From positions 1,567,465-1,631,464 of the forward strand of contig CP070761.1 in the NCBI GenBank assembly GCA_020348985.1: DNA of 64,000 nt, given 5' to 3'. Origin of the DNA: Candidatus Thorarchaeota archaeon (GTDB lineage: Archaea; Asgardarchaeota; Thorarchaeia; Thorarchaeales; Thorarchaeaceae). Positions 55,693 to 64,000 of this stretch are shown one piece after another. The translations under genes were made by a program, and so were the position numbers. The notes below the pieces were generated by a model. The model did no database searches. It had not been told where the DNA came from and saw only the letters and a list, made by a program, of their open reading frames with translations. Numbering within the stretch: position 1 is the first letter of the stretch; each line of letters opens with the position of its first letter.

Positions 55693-55720
55693 GAGGGGTG
55701 TCCAAACTGGAGGAATATAC

Positions 55721-57202
55721 ATGACTCGATTAGCGCGATTCCTCGGACTTGAAGATGCACCAAGCAACGCGTTGCGATTAGCCAGGATCATGGCCATCCT
55801 GATGCCAAGCTATGCAATGGCGTTCTCGATCAGTACAACGTTCTGGCTGATTTTCATAGCTGAGAAGCTTGGGAATGGAAGCTACATGGCGGGTTTGTCC
55901 ACGGTAGGACTTCTTGTTGTGATACAGCTTGTCATCCAAGTAGTGCTAGACTATCCTACTGGATCTCTTGGAGACCACATTGGGCAGAAGTTCGTCATAG
56001 CGTCTGCATTGGTCTGCTATGCTTTGATGTTTTGGCTATCCTCCACTGTCACTGAGGACTCCTCCCTCTACACCTTCGCCGCAATCTACGCACTTCTTGG
56101 AGCGGCCAATTCGCAGGAGAGTGGGGCATGGGGGTCATGGTTTGATTCGAACTACAGGGCTGCTCACCCTAACGACGAAGACAGGAAGCAGTATGGGGTC
56201 TTCCAAGGCAAGCTTGGGATGCTGTTTGGTCTGTCAAACACAATAGTGCTCATTCCAGGTGGCTGGTTGGCATACTCTCTCGGCAGGGAGTGGGTATTCC
56301 AAGGACAGGCAGTAATCTGTGTCCTGCTAGCCCTTGTTGTCTTGAGATATCTGAATGATCTTCCGGAGGTTGAGCAGAAACGAAAGGAAGACAAGGATAA
56401 GAGCGACTACACGCAGCTGCTGAAGGATGGAGTGAGTTTCCTGGGATCAGATAGATTCATCACATTCATGATAGCAGGTCAAGTCCTACTCTTCTCGATA
56501 ACTACGGTCTACATCAATCTCGTCTTGTTCCCATTCTACTTTGTCTATCTCCTGACTGACATCGCTGTAGCATCCTACAGGACCTTTCTGTACGTCCCCC
56601 AGGTGCCTCTTCAAGAACGGTCTGGGATTTGGTCGAGGAGGTTCGACCCTGCCAAATGGATACCCAGATTCGAGCTGCTCTCTGTTGGTGCGACAATCCC
56701 ATTAGTTGTGATGGCTGCGCTGCTGGTTGTTGCCCCTCCTCCAGCAACGGCGGACAACCTCGTTCGGCTTATGTTTCCAGGTTCTGAGTTCGTAATCCTG
56801 GAAGCGCCACTCGAGTCTATTCCGGTCTTGATCGTGATAGCTGTACTCTTTGTTTTCGGTTTTCTCATGGGCACTTTCGCAGGAATTCTTAGCCAGAGGG
56901 TCTTGATTGATGTCATTCCAAATCGAATCAGAAACAGTGTCTACTCTCTCCGGCCAACTCTGATCATGATAGCAGCGATGCCTATCATGGCTGTCAGTGG
57001 AGAAATGATAACAACCTATGGACTTCCGCCGGCTCTTGTGCTACTGGCATCAATATCTTTCGCGGGAACGCTCCTGGTATGGAAGGCCTTCCAATATCCA
57101 ATCCCCAAGGCAAGCGATTTGGAGGACATACTGATCCCTGAGAAGACCGAAGACGTCGTTGAAGAGAAAAGGATGGAGATGGGAACCTCCGAACATGTCT
57201 GA
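55721..57202 (+). CDS. Major facilitator superfamily transporter
   Basis: The 493-residue protein has about 12 spans and the MFS motif A between spans 2 and 3 (YPTGSLGDHIGQKF). A large central loop (residues about 210-235, KRKEDKDKSDY) separates the halves. The C-terminal tail is charged (EKTEDVVEEKRMEMG). It is a secondary transporter; the substrate is unknown. The start is ATG 55721, 7 bases after GGAGG. Located divergently from a peptidase, it may import or export peptides, but this is inference. Confidence 0.88.
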   Translation: MTRLARFLGLEDAPSNALRLARIMAILMPSYAMAFSISTTFWLIFIAEKLGNGSYMAGLSTVGLLVVIQLVIQVVLDYPTGSLGDHIGQKFVIASALVCYALMFWLSSTVTEDSSLYTFAAIYALLGAANSQESGAWGSWFDSNYRAAHPNDEDRKQYGVFQGKLGMLFGLSNTIVLIPGGWLAYSLGREWVFQGQAVICVLLALVVLRYLNDLPEVEQKRKEDKDKSDYTQLLKDGVSFLGSDRFITFMIAGQVLLFSITTVYINLVLFPFYFVYLLTDIAVASYRTFLYVPQVPLQERSGIWSRRFDPAKWIPRFELLSVGATIPLVVMAALLVVAPPPATADNLVRLMFPGSEFVILEAPLESIPVLIVIAVLFVFGFLMGTFAGILSQRVLIDVIPNRIRNSVYSLRPTLIMIAAMPIMAVSGEMITTYGLPPALVLLASISFAGTLLVWKAFQYPIPKASDLEDILIPEKTEDVVEEKRMEMGTSEHV

Positions 57203-57230
57203 CGTGCTTCAGATGGAGCCAGAAAGTGAG

Positions 57231-57272
57231 CTTTATATACTATATAAAAGGCCCCTTTTATAGTATATAAAG
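57231..57272 (+). promoter_or_regulatory. Palindromic double TATA promoter of the TBP gene
   Basis: A 42-base near-perfect inverted repeat. The left arm begins CTTTATATACTA and ends TATAAAAGG; the right arm reads CCTTTTATAGTATATAAAG, its complement except for two extra bases (TA) in the left arm. The two arms hold two forward TATA boxes: TATATAAAAG (57241-57250), correctly placed for a start near 57271, and TATATAAAG (57264-57272), which would lie on that start site. The arrangement suggests TBP binding to its own promoter in both orientations. Confidence 0.6.
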
Positions 57273-57288
57273 GGAGAGAGGACCATAT

Positions 57289-57873
57289 ATGCCGAAGCCG
57301 AAACCTAAGACAAAGATTGAGAACGTAGTTGCGTCGGTTATCCTTAACCAGCGCTTAGACCTCGATGAGATTGCGGCTACAATGCCAAACGTCGAATTCG
57401 ACCCTGAGCAGTTCCCCGGACTTGTCTACCGTCTGAAGAAACCCAAGACAGCGACACTGATTTTTAACAGCGGTAAGATGGTGTGCACTGGGGCCAAGAG
57501 CGAGAAGGAAGCCAAGCGTGCTGTCCACAAGATTGTGAAGAACATCAAAGAGGCGGGCATCGAGATTACTGGCCGTCCTATCATTGTTGTTCAGAACATA
57601 GTTGCTAGCGCAAGCCTCGGGGCAGAGCTCAACCTCGAGTTGGCCGCAATGAAGCTCGAGAACACACTCTACGAGCCAGAGCAGTTCCCCGGTCTGATCT
57701 ACAGAATGAGAGACCCCAAGGTCGTCATTCTCCTGTTCGGTTCTGGTAAGCTTGTCATCACAGGAGCCAAGTTTGAGCCGCAGATTGACGAGGCCGCACT
57801 CAAAGTCATGGACCGTCTTCTAGAACTCGGAGTCATGAGAATTCCAGAGGGCGAAGACTGGTCAGATGACTAA
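57289..57873 (+). CDS. tbp: TATA-box binding protein
   Basis: The 194-residue protein is archaeal TBP, a saddle of two direct repeats: ENVVASVILNQRLDLDEIAA and QNIVASASLGAELNLELAAM each start one half, each contains an EPEQFPGL or DPEQFPGL stretch, and each ends with a Gly-Lys strand (GKMVCTGAKS, GKLVITGAKF). It nucleates transcription by RNA polymerase. It has the usual archaeal acidic C-terminus (EGEDWSDD). The start is ATG 57289, with GAGAGG 7-8 bases upstream. A palindromic TATA promoter precedes it and a stem-loop follows. Confidence 0.97.
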   Translation: MPKPKPKTKIENVVASVILNQRLDLDEIAATMPNVEFDPEQFPGLVYRLKKPKTATLIFNSGKMVCTGAKSEKEAKRAVHKIVKNIKEAGIEITGRPIIVVQNIVASASLGAELNLELAAMKLENTLYEPEQFPGLIYRMRDPKVVILLFGSGKLVITGAKFEPQIDEAALKVMDRLLELGVMRIPEGEDWSDD

Positions 57874-57896
57874 AAGAACAAGATACTTCCTTTGCT

Positions 57897-57927
57897 GATC
57901 CGGAGACTAGTGAGCGGTCTCTGGATC
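57897..57927 (+). terminator. Stem-loop after the TBP gene
   Basis: GATCCGGAGAC (57897-57907) and GTCTCTGGATC (57917-57927) form an 11-base stem with one G-T pair and a 9-base loop, 24 bases after the TBP stop. A T-containing stretch (TTCGCCTTTCG) follows. It may mark the transcript end or act in RNA stability. Confidence 0.5.
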
Positions 57928-58078
57928 ATTCGCCTTTCGTTCCATCTCACAACAGACTACGTTTTGGCTGTTACTCAACACCTTCACTTTGAGTATGAAC
58001 ATTGTCCAAGAAGACTTAAGGGATAGATTGACACTGGCCTGTTCAATTTGGTGATTTCAGAAAGGGAGGGTTTCGTTA

Positions 58079-59842
58079 ATGAACAGAAGAGCGGCCCTAC
58101 TTCTCATGACGTTGTTTCTGTACTCTTCACTCTTCAGCGTTCCGTTTACAATGGTTGATGCCCAGGCTCCATCTTGTGAATTCGTAATGGCCTTGCCCGA
58201 TGATTTGATGGGTTTGAATCCCAATTTCGAATTCAATTTCCTCCAATACACGTACTATACTCTGGTATATGATACCCTCATTTCATATGATGACGATCTC
58301 GAGCCAATTCCTTGGTTAGCAGAATCATGGGCGGTAAGTGAAGATAGTCTACAGATTAACTTCACAATCAGAGAAGGAGCAAAGTGGCACGATGGATTTG
58401 ACGTTACTCCAGCAGACGTTAAGTTCACTTTCGAGTATCTCCAGAATTCACCTGAGCTTAGATGGGCGAATGTTCATCACATTTCAGACATCGCAATAGA
58501 TGGACAAACTGTCGTGATCAATCTCATCCAACCAGATTTTATGGCATTCATGCTTTTAGGCATGTTACTAATCGTACCTGAGCATATTCGTAGCGGGATA
58601 GCTCCCGACGACCTCAGGTGGAGTGATCCAAGCAACCTTACGCTTCATACTGGCTCGGGTCCTTTCAAGTTCAAGAAGCGAGTTCCTGGCGAGTACGTAG
58701 AGTTAGAGCGATTTGATGAATGGTGGGGTCCCAGGAATCCAAGTGTTGGTCAGCTTCCAAACATCGATACGTTCCGGTTGGATGTAATTACTGACCCATC
58801 AATTCGTATTCTTTCAATGAGAAACGGAGATGTCGATACGGAAAGATACGCGCTTTCTGGCTCTCTAGCCATTGCCGTCTTGGATGCTCCTGAACTGGAT
58901 CTAATAACGGGTGTCGCTTCTATATGGAATTATGAACTGGGGTTCAATGTAGATGCACATGGTTTGGATGATGTTGTTCTGAGGCGAGCTATTGCACATG
59001 CCCTCAACAGAGACCAGCTTGTAGACTTCGGCACACTTGGCTTTGGGACTCCCACAAACAGTGTGATTCCCTACGAATTCTATTCTTCATATTACCATCC
59101 AGACGGGGCATTCTATGAATATGATGTCGAAAAGGCCAATGAGATTCTGGATGGAGCGAACTACACTGACAAAGATGGAGATGGGATTCGTGAGTACCCA
59201 GGTCTAGAAAACGACACTAATCTTGCATTTGAGCTACGGGCCATATCATGGGATGAACAAGGTGTGCAAACCGGTAATGGTATCAAGATGCAGCTGAAAG
59301 AGATTGGCATTCAAATCGAAGTAGTGCCGATGGATCCACAAGTGTTCTGGCCTGGAATACTCACTATTCCACGTGAGTATGAAATGAAATGTGAATCCTG
59401 GGTATTCTTTCCTATGCCTGTACAAGCGAGGATGCGTATGCACTCCGAGAATATTGGGGACTGGAACTCGAACCATAATGGAATTAGTAATGCCACACTG
59501 GATGCTGCCCTTGATGATCTTGCTGCCGCAACGCCATCGACTGTATATGAACGCATAAGACTCGTTCAGCTTTATGCGAAGGAGAACATTCCATACATCC
59601 CACTCTATCAGCAGGATGACATACATCCTATCAGGAAGGAATGGACGAATTACTCCAGGGCAGTTGGAGGACCATTCTGTCCGCTAAACGTGCGTTCTAT
59701 TATCTTCATGTACGATTCAAGCCTCTCCAATGGGACGACCCAAGTCCAAGGATTCGACATCTTGATTATCGGAGGAACTAGCGTAGGAGCTTTGATGGCT
59801 GGTGTTACTCTGACGTACCTCTACATGAAGAAACGCAAATAG
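58079..59842 (+). CDS. Family 5 extracellular solute-binding protein, membrane-anchored
   Basis: A 587-residue SBP_bac_5 protein, the oligopeptide/nickel type. It has a signal peptide (about 1-28), then WLAESWAVSEDSLQINFTIREGAKWHDG and other family blocks, with residues 60-540 forming the two lobes, and a C-terminal span (about 562-582) with the tail MKKRK. The anchor keeps the protein at the outer face. No permease or ATPase gene lies nearby, so its transporter is encoded elsewhere or it has another role. An acidic loop reading DKDGDGIREYPG is a possible Ca site. The start is ATG 58079, 8-9 bases after GGGAGGG. Confidence 0.9.
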   Translation: MNRRAALLLMTLFLYSSLFSVPFTMVDAQAPSCEFVMALPDDLMGLNPNFEFNFLQYTYYTLVYDTLISYDDDLEPIPWLAESWAVSEDSLQINFTIREGAKWHDGFDVTPADVKFTFEYLQNSPELRWANVHHISDIAIDGQTVVINLIQPDFMAFMLLGMLLIVPEHIRSGIAPDDLRWSDPSNLTLHTGSGPFKFKKRVPGEYVELERFDEWWGPRNPSVGQLPNIDTFRLDVITDPSIRILSMRNGDVDTERYALSGSLAIAVLDAPELDLITGVASIWNYELGFNVDAHGLDDVVLRRAIAHALNRDQLVDFGTLGFGTPTNSVIPYEFYSSYYHPDGAFYEYDVEKANEILDGANYTDKDGDGIREYPGLENDTNLAFELRAISWDEQGVQTGNGIKMQLKEIGIQIEVVPMDPQVFWPGILTIPREYEMKCESWVFFPMPVQARMRMHSENIGDWNSNHNGISNATLDAALDDLAAATPSTVYERIRLVQLYAKENIPYIPLYQQDDIHPIRKEWTNYSRAVGGPFCPLNVRSIIFMYDSSLSNGTTQVQGFDILIIGGTSVGALMAGVTLTYLYMKKRK

Positions 59843-59911
59843 GCATTGAGCAGGGGCGCCTCAAGAGGGTGAGGAATGGTACGACACCGACAAAGATAAG
59901 CAAGGCTGCCA

Positions 59912-60928
59912 GTGGCTATCGCAGATGATTCTCAACGAACAGATGAGATGGTATTCATGGAAACACCTAGCGAAAGAGTATGGAGGATAGAGATTCCTAC
60001 CCCATTCGCAGTTGGTTCTGTGAACTGCTATCTTATTGAAGGTGATCCAGTCACCTTGATTGACACTGGTCCAAAGACTCCGGATGCTATCACGACGTTG
60101 ACTGATGCGTTGAGTACGCGGGATCTGGGTGTCTCAGATGTTGACCAAGTTCTTGTGACTCATGGACATGTAGACCACATTGGGCTCGCCGCCTACATTG
60201 TGAGAGATAGACCCGAAGCGGCTGTTTGGATACATGAAGAGGACGCGCTGGCATTGGTCGACTACGATGAATTTACGAGAGATCGTGCACAGGCCTTTGT
60301 CAGTGTTGTATCCGGGAGTGGTGTTCCAAGCGAAATAGAGTCACAGGTATCCGGAGAGACAATCATGCGATACTTCAGGTCGTTTGGCGAATCAGTCCCC
60401 ACTACTCGAACCTTCAAGGATGGCCATGTCTTTGAGACTGGGATTGGTGAGTTACGAGCCTTGTGGACTCCAGGCCATTCCTTTGGTTCAACGTGCTATG
60501 TCAGCAAAAGCAAACAGGTGTTGTTCAGTGGAGACCACGTTCTTGGAGATATAAGCTCGAATCCGTCCCTCTCTTTTGGCACCTCTATCGGGAACGGGAT
60601 GTTGACGTACCTCAGCTCTCTAGACAAGGTCTCCGAGTGGGGTAGCTACATTGCTCTACCCGGCCACCGAGAGCTAATCAGAGATCTCAAGTCAAGAATC
60701 GATGAGCTTAGGGCAGAGTATGATGACAAGCTCAGGACAACACAAGGACTTCTGTCTTCTGATGCCGTTTCACCGTACGAGGTCTCTCGGGCAGTATTTG
60801 GCGACTATGAGATAGACTCTCTTGTCATGGCTCTTGCGGAGAGTAGAGATCTCTTGGACATCCTTGTGAAGAGAGGGCATGCCAAGTTGAGTCAAGAAGA
60901 AGGCACTCTTCTTGCGACCCGTGCATGA
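59912..60928 (+). CDS. Metallo-beta-lactamase-fold hydrolase
   Basis: The 338-residue protein has the HxHxDH zinc motif (H84, H86, D88, H89 in VTHGHVDHIG), a later His in WTPGHSFGSTC, D213 in FSGDHVLGD and PGHREL near residue 250: the full set of a zinc-dependent MBL hydrolase of the glyoxalase II/RNase Z-like group. An additional C-terminal winged-helix-like domain (about 265-330) is common in LACTB2-like relatives. It starts at GTG 59912 (AAGG 6 bases upstream) or ATG 59948/59957. Confidence 0.88.
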   Translation: MAIADDSQRTDEMVFMETPSERVWRIEIPTPFAVGSVNCYLIEGDPVTLIDTGPKTPDAITTLTDALSTRDLGVSDVDQVLVTHGHVDHIGLAAYIVRDRPEAAVWIHEEDALALVDYDEFTRDRAQAFVSVVSGSGVPSEIESQVSGETIMRYFRSFGESVPTTRTFKDGHVFETGIGELRALWTPGHSFGSTCYVSKSKQVLFSGDHVLGDISSNPSLSFGTSIGNGMLTYLSSLDKVSEWGSYIALPGHRELIRDLKSRIDELRAEYDDKLRTTQGLLSSDAVSPYEVSRAVFGDYEIDSLVMALAESRDLLDILVKRGHAKLSQEEGTLLATRA

Positions 60929-60998
60929 ACTGCCGCCAGGTTTACACTTGCGTTGTTAGATTTGGATATTAGGTAACCGTTAACGACTTCTTGGCGTG

Positions 60999-61991
60999 AT
61001 GAGCGGTCTTGGCAGGTTTAGGGAATATCTAGTGGAAAAGGACTTGAATCAAGAACAGATTGACAAGTCTATAGATGTAGCTTGTGGATTCGATGAATAC
61101 TTGTCCAAGTCTGGCAAAAAGCTAGAGAACGCTTCGTACGAAGATCTCTATTGCTTCTCTGATATTCTCATCAAGAACGGAACGAACACAGTCGATAGAT
61201 ATGTGGCTCTTTTTAGACTGGGCAATTTCCTCAAGAACAATGAGCTGATAATCGCCTCACTAGAGGTAATCGATGGTAGTGAGATGATTGAGAACTTCTA
61301 CAATAGGTTGGGCGTCGAGTTCGGGCAACATGTAAGAGACGAGGTATTCGATGGAATCGGAATCCCCCCTCTCGGAATACGTCCCGAAGCTAAGCCGGAA
61401 TTCACAAAGAAGCTTGTGGAGAGATTCCTAGCCAAGTTTGACAACGACACCTGCAAGGCATTCTTTGAAGCTGGGCTGAGGGACAAGTATACTGCTTCCT
61501 ACGTAGGGCCGAAGCAGATGTACGAAGAACTAGATGACATTGACAAGTTCCTGATATCAAAGCATCAGAAACTTGTGAGCACCTTGAAGAAGCACAGTCA
61601 AGAGAAGACCCTATTCTTTACTCAGGAGGTAGACGATGACGTGGTCTCATATGTCGGAGACCGTGTCACAATCGAGGGTGGAATACGTGAGGGTAACAGA
61701 GTGACCATAACTAAGATTCCATACATGACAAGACAGTTTTTGGATGCAAACAACGAGAAGAAGAAACGTCACTTCTTCTGTCATAACCCCTGGATTCGTT
61801 ATGCTTTGAGAGAAGAAGACCAGCCTGTTGACCCTGTGTTTTGCGGCTGCAGCGCGGGATACTTCAAGAATTTCTGGGAGGCGATTTTTGAACAGCCGGT
61901 CAGAGTTGAGGTTATCAAATCAGTGATCAAGGGTGACGAGATTTGTGAGTTCGTGCTGCACTTGCCTCCCGGGATTGTGGATGAGGAATAG
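60999..61991 (+). CDS. Cys-rich protein with DUF6144-like C-terminal domain
   Basis: About 330 residues. The N-terminal 90 residues form a helical SAM-like fold (DLNQEQIDKSIDVACGFDEY, DRYVALFRLGNFLKN). The C-terminal 110 residues contain FCHNPWIRYALREED, then VFCGCSAGYFKNFWEAIF and VRVEVIKSVIKGDEICEFVL, similar to the DUF6144 / V4R-like family where Cys residues bind a small ligand or metal. The function is unknown. The start is ATG 60999, with an in-frame GTG just before it. Confidence 0.6.
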   Translation: MSGLGRFREYLVEKDLNQEQIDKSIDVACGFDEYLSKSGKKLENASYEDLYCFSDILIKNGTNTVDRYVALFRLGNFLKNNELIIASLEVIDGSEMIENFYNRLGVEFGQHVRDEVFDGIGIPPLGIRPEAKPEFTKKLVERFLAKFDNDTCKAFFEAGLRDKYTASYVGPKQMYEELDDIDKFLISKHQKLVSTLKKHSQEKTLFFTQEVDDDVVSYVGDRVTIEGGIREGNRVTITKIPYMTRQFLDANNEKKKRHFFCHNPWIRYALREEDQPVDPVFCGCSAGYFKNFWEAIFEQPVRVEVIKSVIKGDEICEFVLHLPPGIVDEE

Positions 61992-62085
61992 TCCGAGCGA
62001 CCAAGCCTCTAGGCCAATTTGCCAGACATCTCTCGAAAGAGTATTATCTCGCTAGTATTTCCCGTGAGCACGGGGATCCTAATCG

Positions 62086-63549
62086 ATGGAGGATTTTGTG
62101 GAGAAAGCGCTTGATGTTTGCAGAACTGAAGGTGCAACTTACGCAGATATTCGAATTGTGACCTTGAAGGACGAGAACCTCACGATAAAGAGGGGCAATC
62201 TTGAGAGAATGGAGATTCGTACTGAGGTTGGTTTCGGAATCAGATGTATCTCCGACGGGGGCTGGGGATTCGCCGGGTCCTATGATTTGCATGTAGAAGA
62301 GATAAGTCGAGTTGCTAGGCTAGCGACCCGGATTGCCCGGGCTTCAGGGGCCGCACGCAAGAAACCTCTTGAGATGGTTCCTGTAGAAGCTGTAAGAGAC
62401 CACTATGAGACTCCTATGAAGAAGAACCCATTCGATGTCCCTACTGAGGAGAAGCTCTCTCTTCTCATTGATGTAGATAAGCAACTCTCAGAGCATTCTC
62501 CGGAAATCATTAAGATCACCTCTGCGAACTTCAGAGGTCACAGTGAGGACAAGATTTTCGGGAGTTCTGAAGGTGCTTACATCACTCAAAGAATACTCTT
62601 CTCCGGAGGCGGATTCTCTTGTACGGCAGTCAAACCGGGAACAACTCCCCAACGAAGATCATATCCTGGTTCATTTGGAGGAGACTTCTCGACCACAGGA
62701 TATGAGTACTTTGAGTCACTAGACTTACTTGGGAATGTGTCGGGCGTTGCCGAAGAGGCAATCGCTCTGACGGATGCGAAACATTGCCCCGCGGAGAAGA
62801 CAACACTGCTTCTGGACGGCCATCAGCTAATGCTCCAGATTCATGAGAGCACAGGTCATCCCACGGAGCTCGACCGCGTCCTGGGAACAGAAGCAGCCTG
62901 TGCAGGGACTAGCTTCATGACACCTGAAAAGCTTGGCGTCCTGATGTATGGGAGCGAGCATGTCACACTGACCAGTGATTCCACACTCAAAGGCGGACTG
63001 GGCACATTCGGCTATGATGATGAAGGCGTGAAGGCAAAGAGAGTAGAACTCGTCAAAGATGGCCTCTTCGTGAATTACCAGAGCTCAAGGGAGACAGCAG
63101 CCCTAATTGGATTGAAGGAAAGCTCAGGAGGCATGCGTGCAGACAGTCCGCAGAAGCTCCCATTGATACGGATGGTCAATATCAACTTGGAGCCTTCAGG
63201 ATGGAAAAGAGACGAAATCATCGAGGACACAAAGAAAGGAATATTGATGTCCATCAACAAAAGCTGGAGCATCGACGATAAACGGCTCAACTTCCAGTTT
63301 GGCACGGAGATTGCTTGGGAAATAGTGGATGGCGAAATCGGCCGCATTTTGAAGAACCCAACTTACACTGGAATCACACCAGAGTTCTGGGGTGGGATGG
63401 ACGCATCCTCAGAGGATGATTGGCGACTCTGGGGAACTCCAAATTGCGGGAAGGGTCAGCCAGGACAAGTCATGTACGTTGGACACGGATGCGGGACAGC
63501 GAGATTCAACGATGTTCGTATAGGTGTCATGCAACAGGAGGGGAAGTAA
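62086..63549 (+). CDS. tldD: TldD metalloprotease
   Basis: The 487-residue protein belongs to the TldD/PmbA family, which forms a TldD-TldE protease that cleaves peptides and degrades CcdA-like antitoxins in bacteria. The zinc motif is IHESTGHPTELDR (HExxxH), and the third ligand Cys lies in WGTPNCGKGQPGQ near residue 455. The start is ATG 62086. A GTATTATC TATA-like element lies about 40 bases upstream. TldE starts two bases after the stop, as expected for the pair. Confidence 0.93.
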   Translation: MEDFVEKALDVCRTEGATYADIRIVTLKDENLTIKRGNLERMEIRTEVGFGIRCISDGGWGFAGSYDLHVEEISRVARLATRIARASGAARKKPLEMVPVEAVRDHYETPMKKNPFDVPTEEKLSLLIDVDKQLSEHSPEIIKITSANFRGHSEDKIFGSSEGAYITQRILFSGGGFSCTAVKPGTTPQRRSYPGSFGGDFSTTGYEYFESLDLLGNVSGVAEEAIALTDAKHCPAEKTTLLLDGHQLMLQIHESTGHPTELDRVLGTEAACAGTSFMTPEKLGVLMYGSEHVTLTSDSTLKGGLGTFGYDDEGVKAKRVELVKDGLFVNYQSSRETAALIGLKESSGGMRADSPQKLPLIRMVNINLEPSGWKRDEIIEDTKKGILMSINKSWSIDDKRLNFQFGTEIAWEIVDGEIGRILKNPTYTGITPEFWGGMDASSEDDWRLWGTPNCGKGQPGQVMYVGHGCGTARFNDVRIGVMQQEGK

Positions 63550-63550
63550 G

Positions 63551-64000
63551 TTGGAGTTTCACAAGCAACTCATCTTCGGCAAGATTAACAGAATCCTGAA
63601 AGAAGCTCAAGGACTTGGAGCGACCCAAGCACAAGCATCAATTACATTGGAGAACCTATCACTGACTCGCCTTGCGAACAGCATCATTGACCAGAATGTT
63701 TCCGAGAAACACGCTACAGTGAGTGTCACACTATACTACGGGAAGAAGAGCGGCACAGTGAGTTCTGAGGTCTTTGATGATGAAGGGATCAGACGTCTTG
63801 TGAAGACAGCCGAGAAGATTGCCCAAGTCTCTCCTGAAAACAAGGATTTCAAGTCGCTTCCAGAACCTAAGCCGATTCCTGAACTACCATTTGACAAGAT
63901 GGTTTCAAAGACAACACTCGATGCAGATCCTGAGAAAAGGGCAGAGCTAGCGACACTAGCAGTCAATACAGCACACTCTGTTGACAAGCGAGTGGATGCG
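63551..64000 (+). CDS. tldE: TldE/PmbA family protein (partial, 5' end)
   Basis: The frame opens with TTG 63551, eight bases after a GGAGGGG site, and stays open for 150 codons to the right edge. The product begins MEFHKQLIFGKINRILKE and has LTRLANSIIDQNVSEKHATV, the N-terminal domain of TldE/PmbA. TldE is the non-catalytic partner of TldD. The C-terminal part is outside the window. Confidence 0.85.
   Translation, partial: MEFHKQLIFGKINRILKEAQGLGATQAQASITLENLSLTRLANSIIDQNVSEKHATVSVTLYYGKKSGTVSSEVFDDEGIRRLVKTAEKIAQVSPENKDFKSLPEPKPIPELPFDKMVSKTTLDADPEKRAELATLAVNTAHSVDKRVDA

Overview
The window comes from an archaeon, most likely an Asgard archaeon of the Thorarchaeia type. The sequence shows a TATA-binding protein gene, TATA-box promoters (some apparently leaderless), an archaeal-type asparaginyl-tRNA synthetase, a geranylgeranyl-reductase-type flavoprotein, an MtrH-like methyltransferase and a Ras-like GTPase domain in a larger protein. 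The Asgard placement is inference from this mix and moderate G+C. No rRNA, tRNA, CRISPR array, insertion sequence or replication origin was recognised.

Bases 1-7340 (minus strand) hold a methyl-transfer operon read leftwards: a 48-residue protein, an aldehyde:ferredoxin oxidoreductase family enzyme, a corrinoid protein, a monomethylamine-methyltransferase (MtmB) homologue with Met where methanogen enzymes carry pyrrolysine, an MtrH-like methyltransferase, a corrinoid reductive activator, and a partial Cys-rich protein with a ribbon-helix-helix-like stretch. Together they can demethylate a substrate, carry the methyl on cobalamin and pass it to a pterin without pyrrolysine. This is the strongest candidate for an undescribed system.

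Bases 7500-18160 are housekeeping and unknown genes: polytopic membrane proteins, a glycerophosphodiesterase, a ferredoxin, a geranylgeranyl-reductase-like enzyme, an adenine phosphoribosyltransferase-like protein, a protein with a degenerate C-terminal Ras-like GTPase domain, and a zinc-finger protein. Bases 18300-25920 are an ABC export operon: ATPase, two FtsX/MacB-type permeases, a second ATPase fused to an AbrB-like domain, and a small membrane protein. Next come AsnRS, a surface protein, an eroded GNAT fragment beside a 47-residue Cys-rich membrane protein, a radical SAM enzyme, small membrane proteins, and a SufS-like cysteine desulfurase.

Bases 34938-51826 are a cell-surface island. 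A membrane-anchored cohesin-like protein overlaps a secreted dockerin-bearing protein, followed by two tandem giant lipoproteins (about 2,170 residues each) with thrombospondin type-3-like Ca-binding repeats, propeller-like repeats and an identical 11-residue C-terminal tail. Remnants of related C-termini lie between them and the dockerin gene. From 52105 to the right end are an Ntn-hydrolase, an ArsR-like regulator, an M32 carboxypeptidase divergent from an MFS transporter across a promoter with repeated GTATG elements, TBP with a palindromic double-TATA promoter, a solute-binding protein, a metallo-beta-lactamase-fold hydrolase, an uncharacterised Cys-rich protein, and TldD with the start of TldE.
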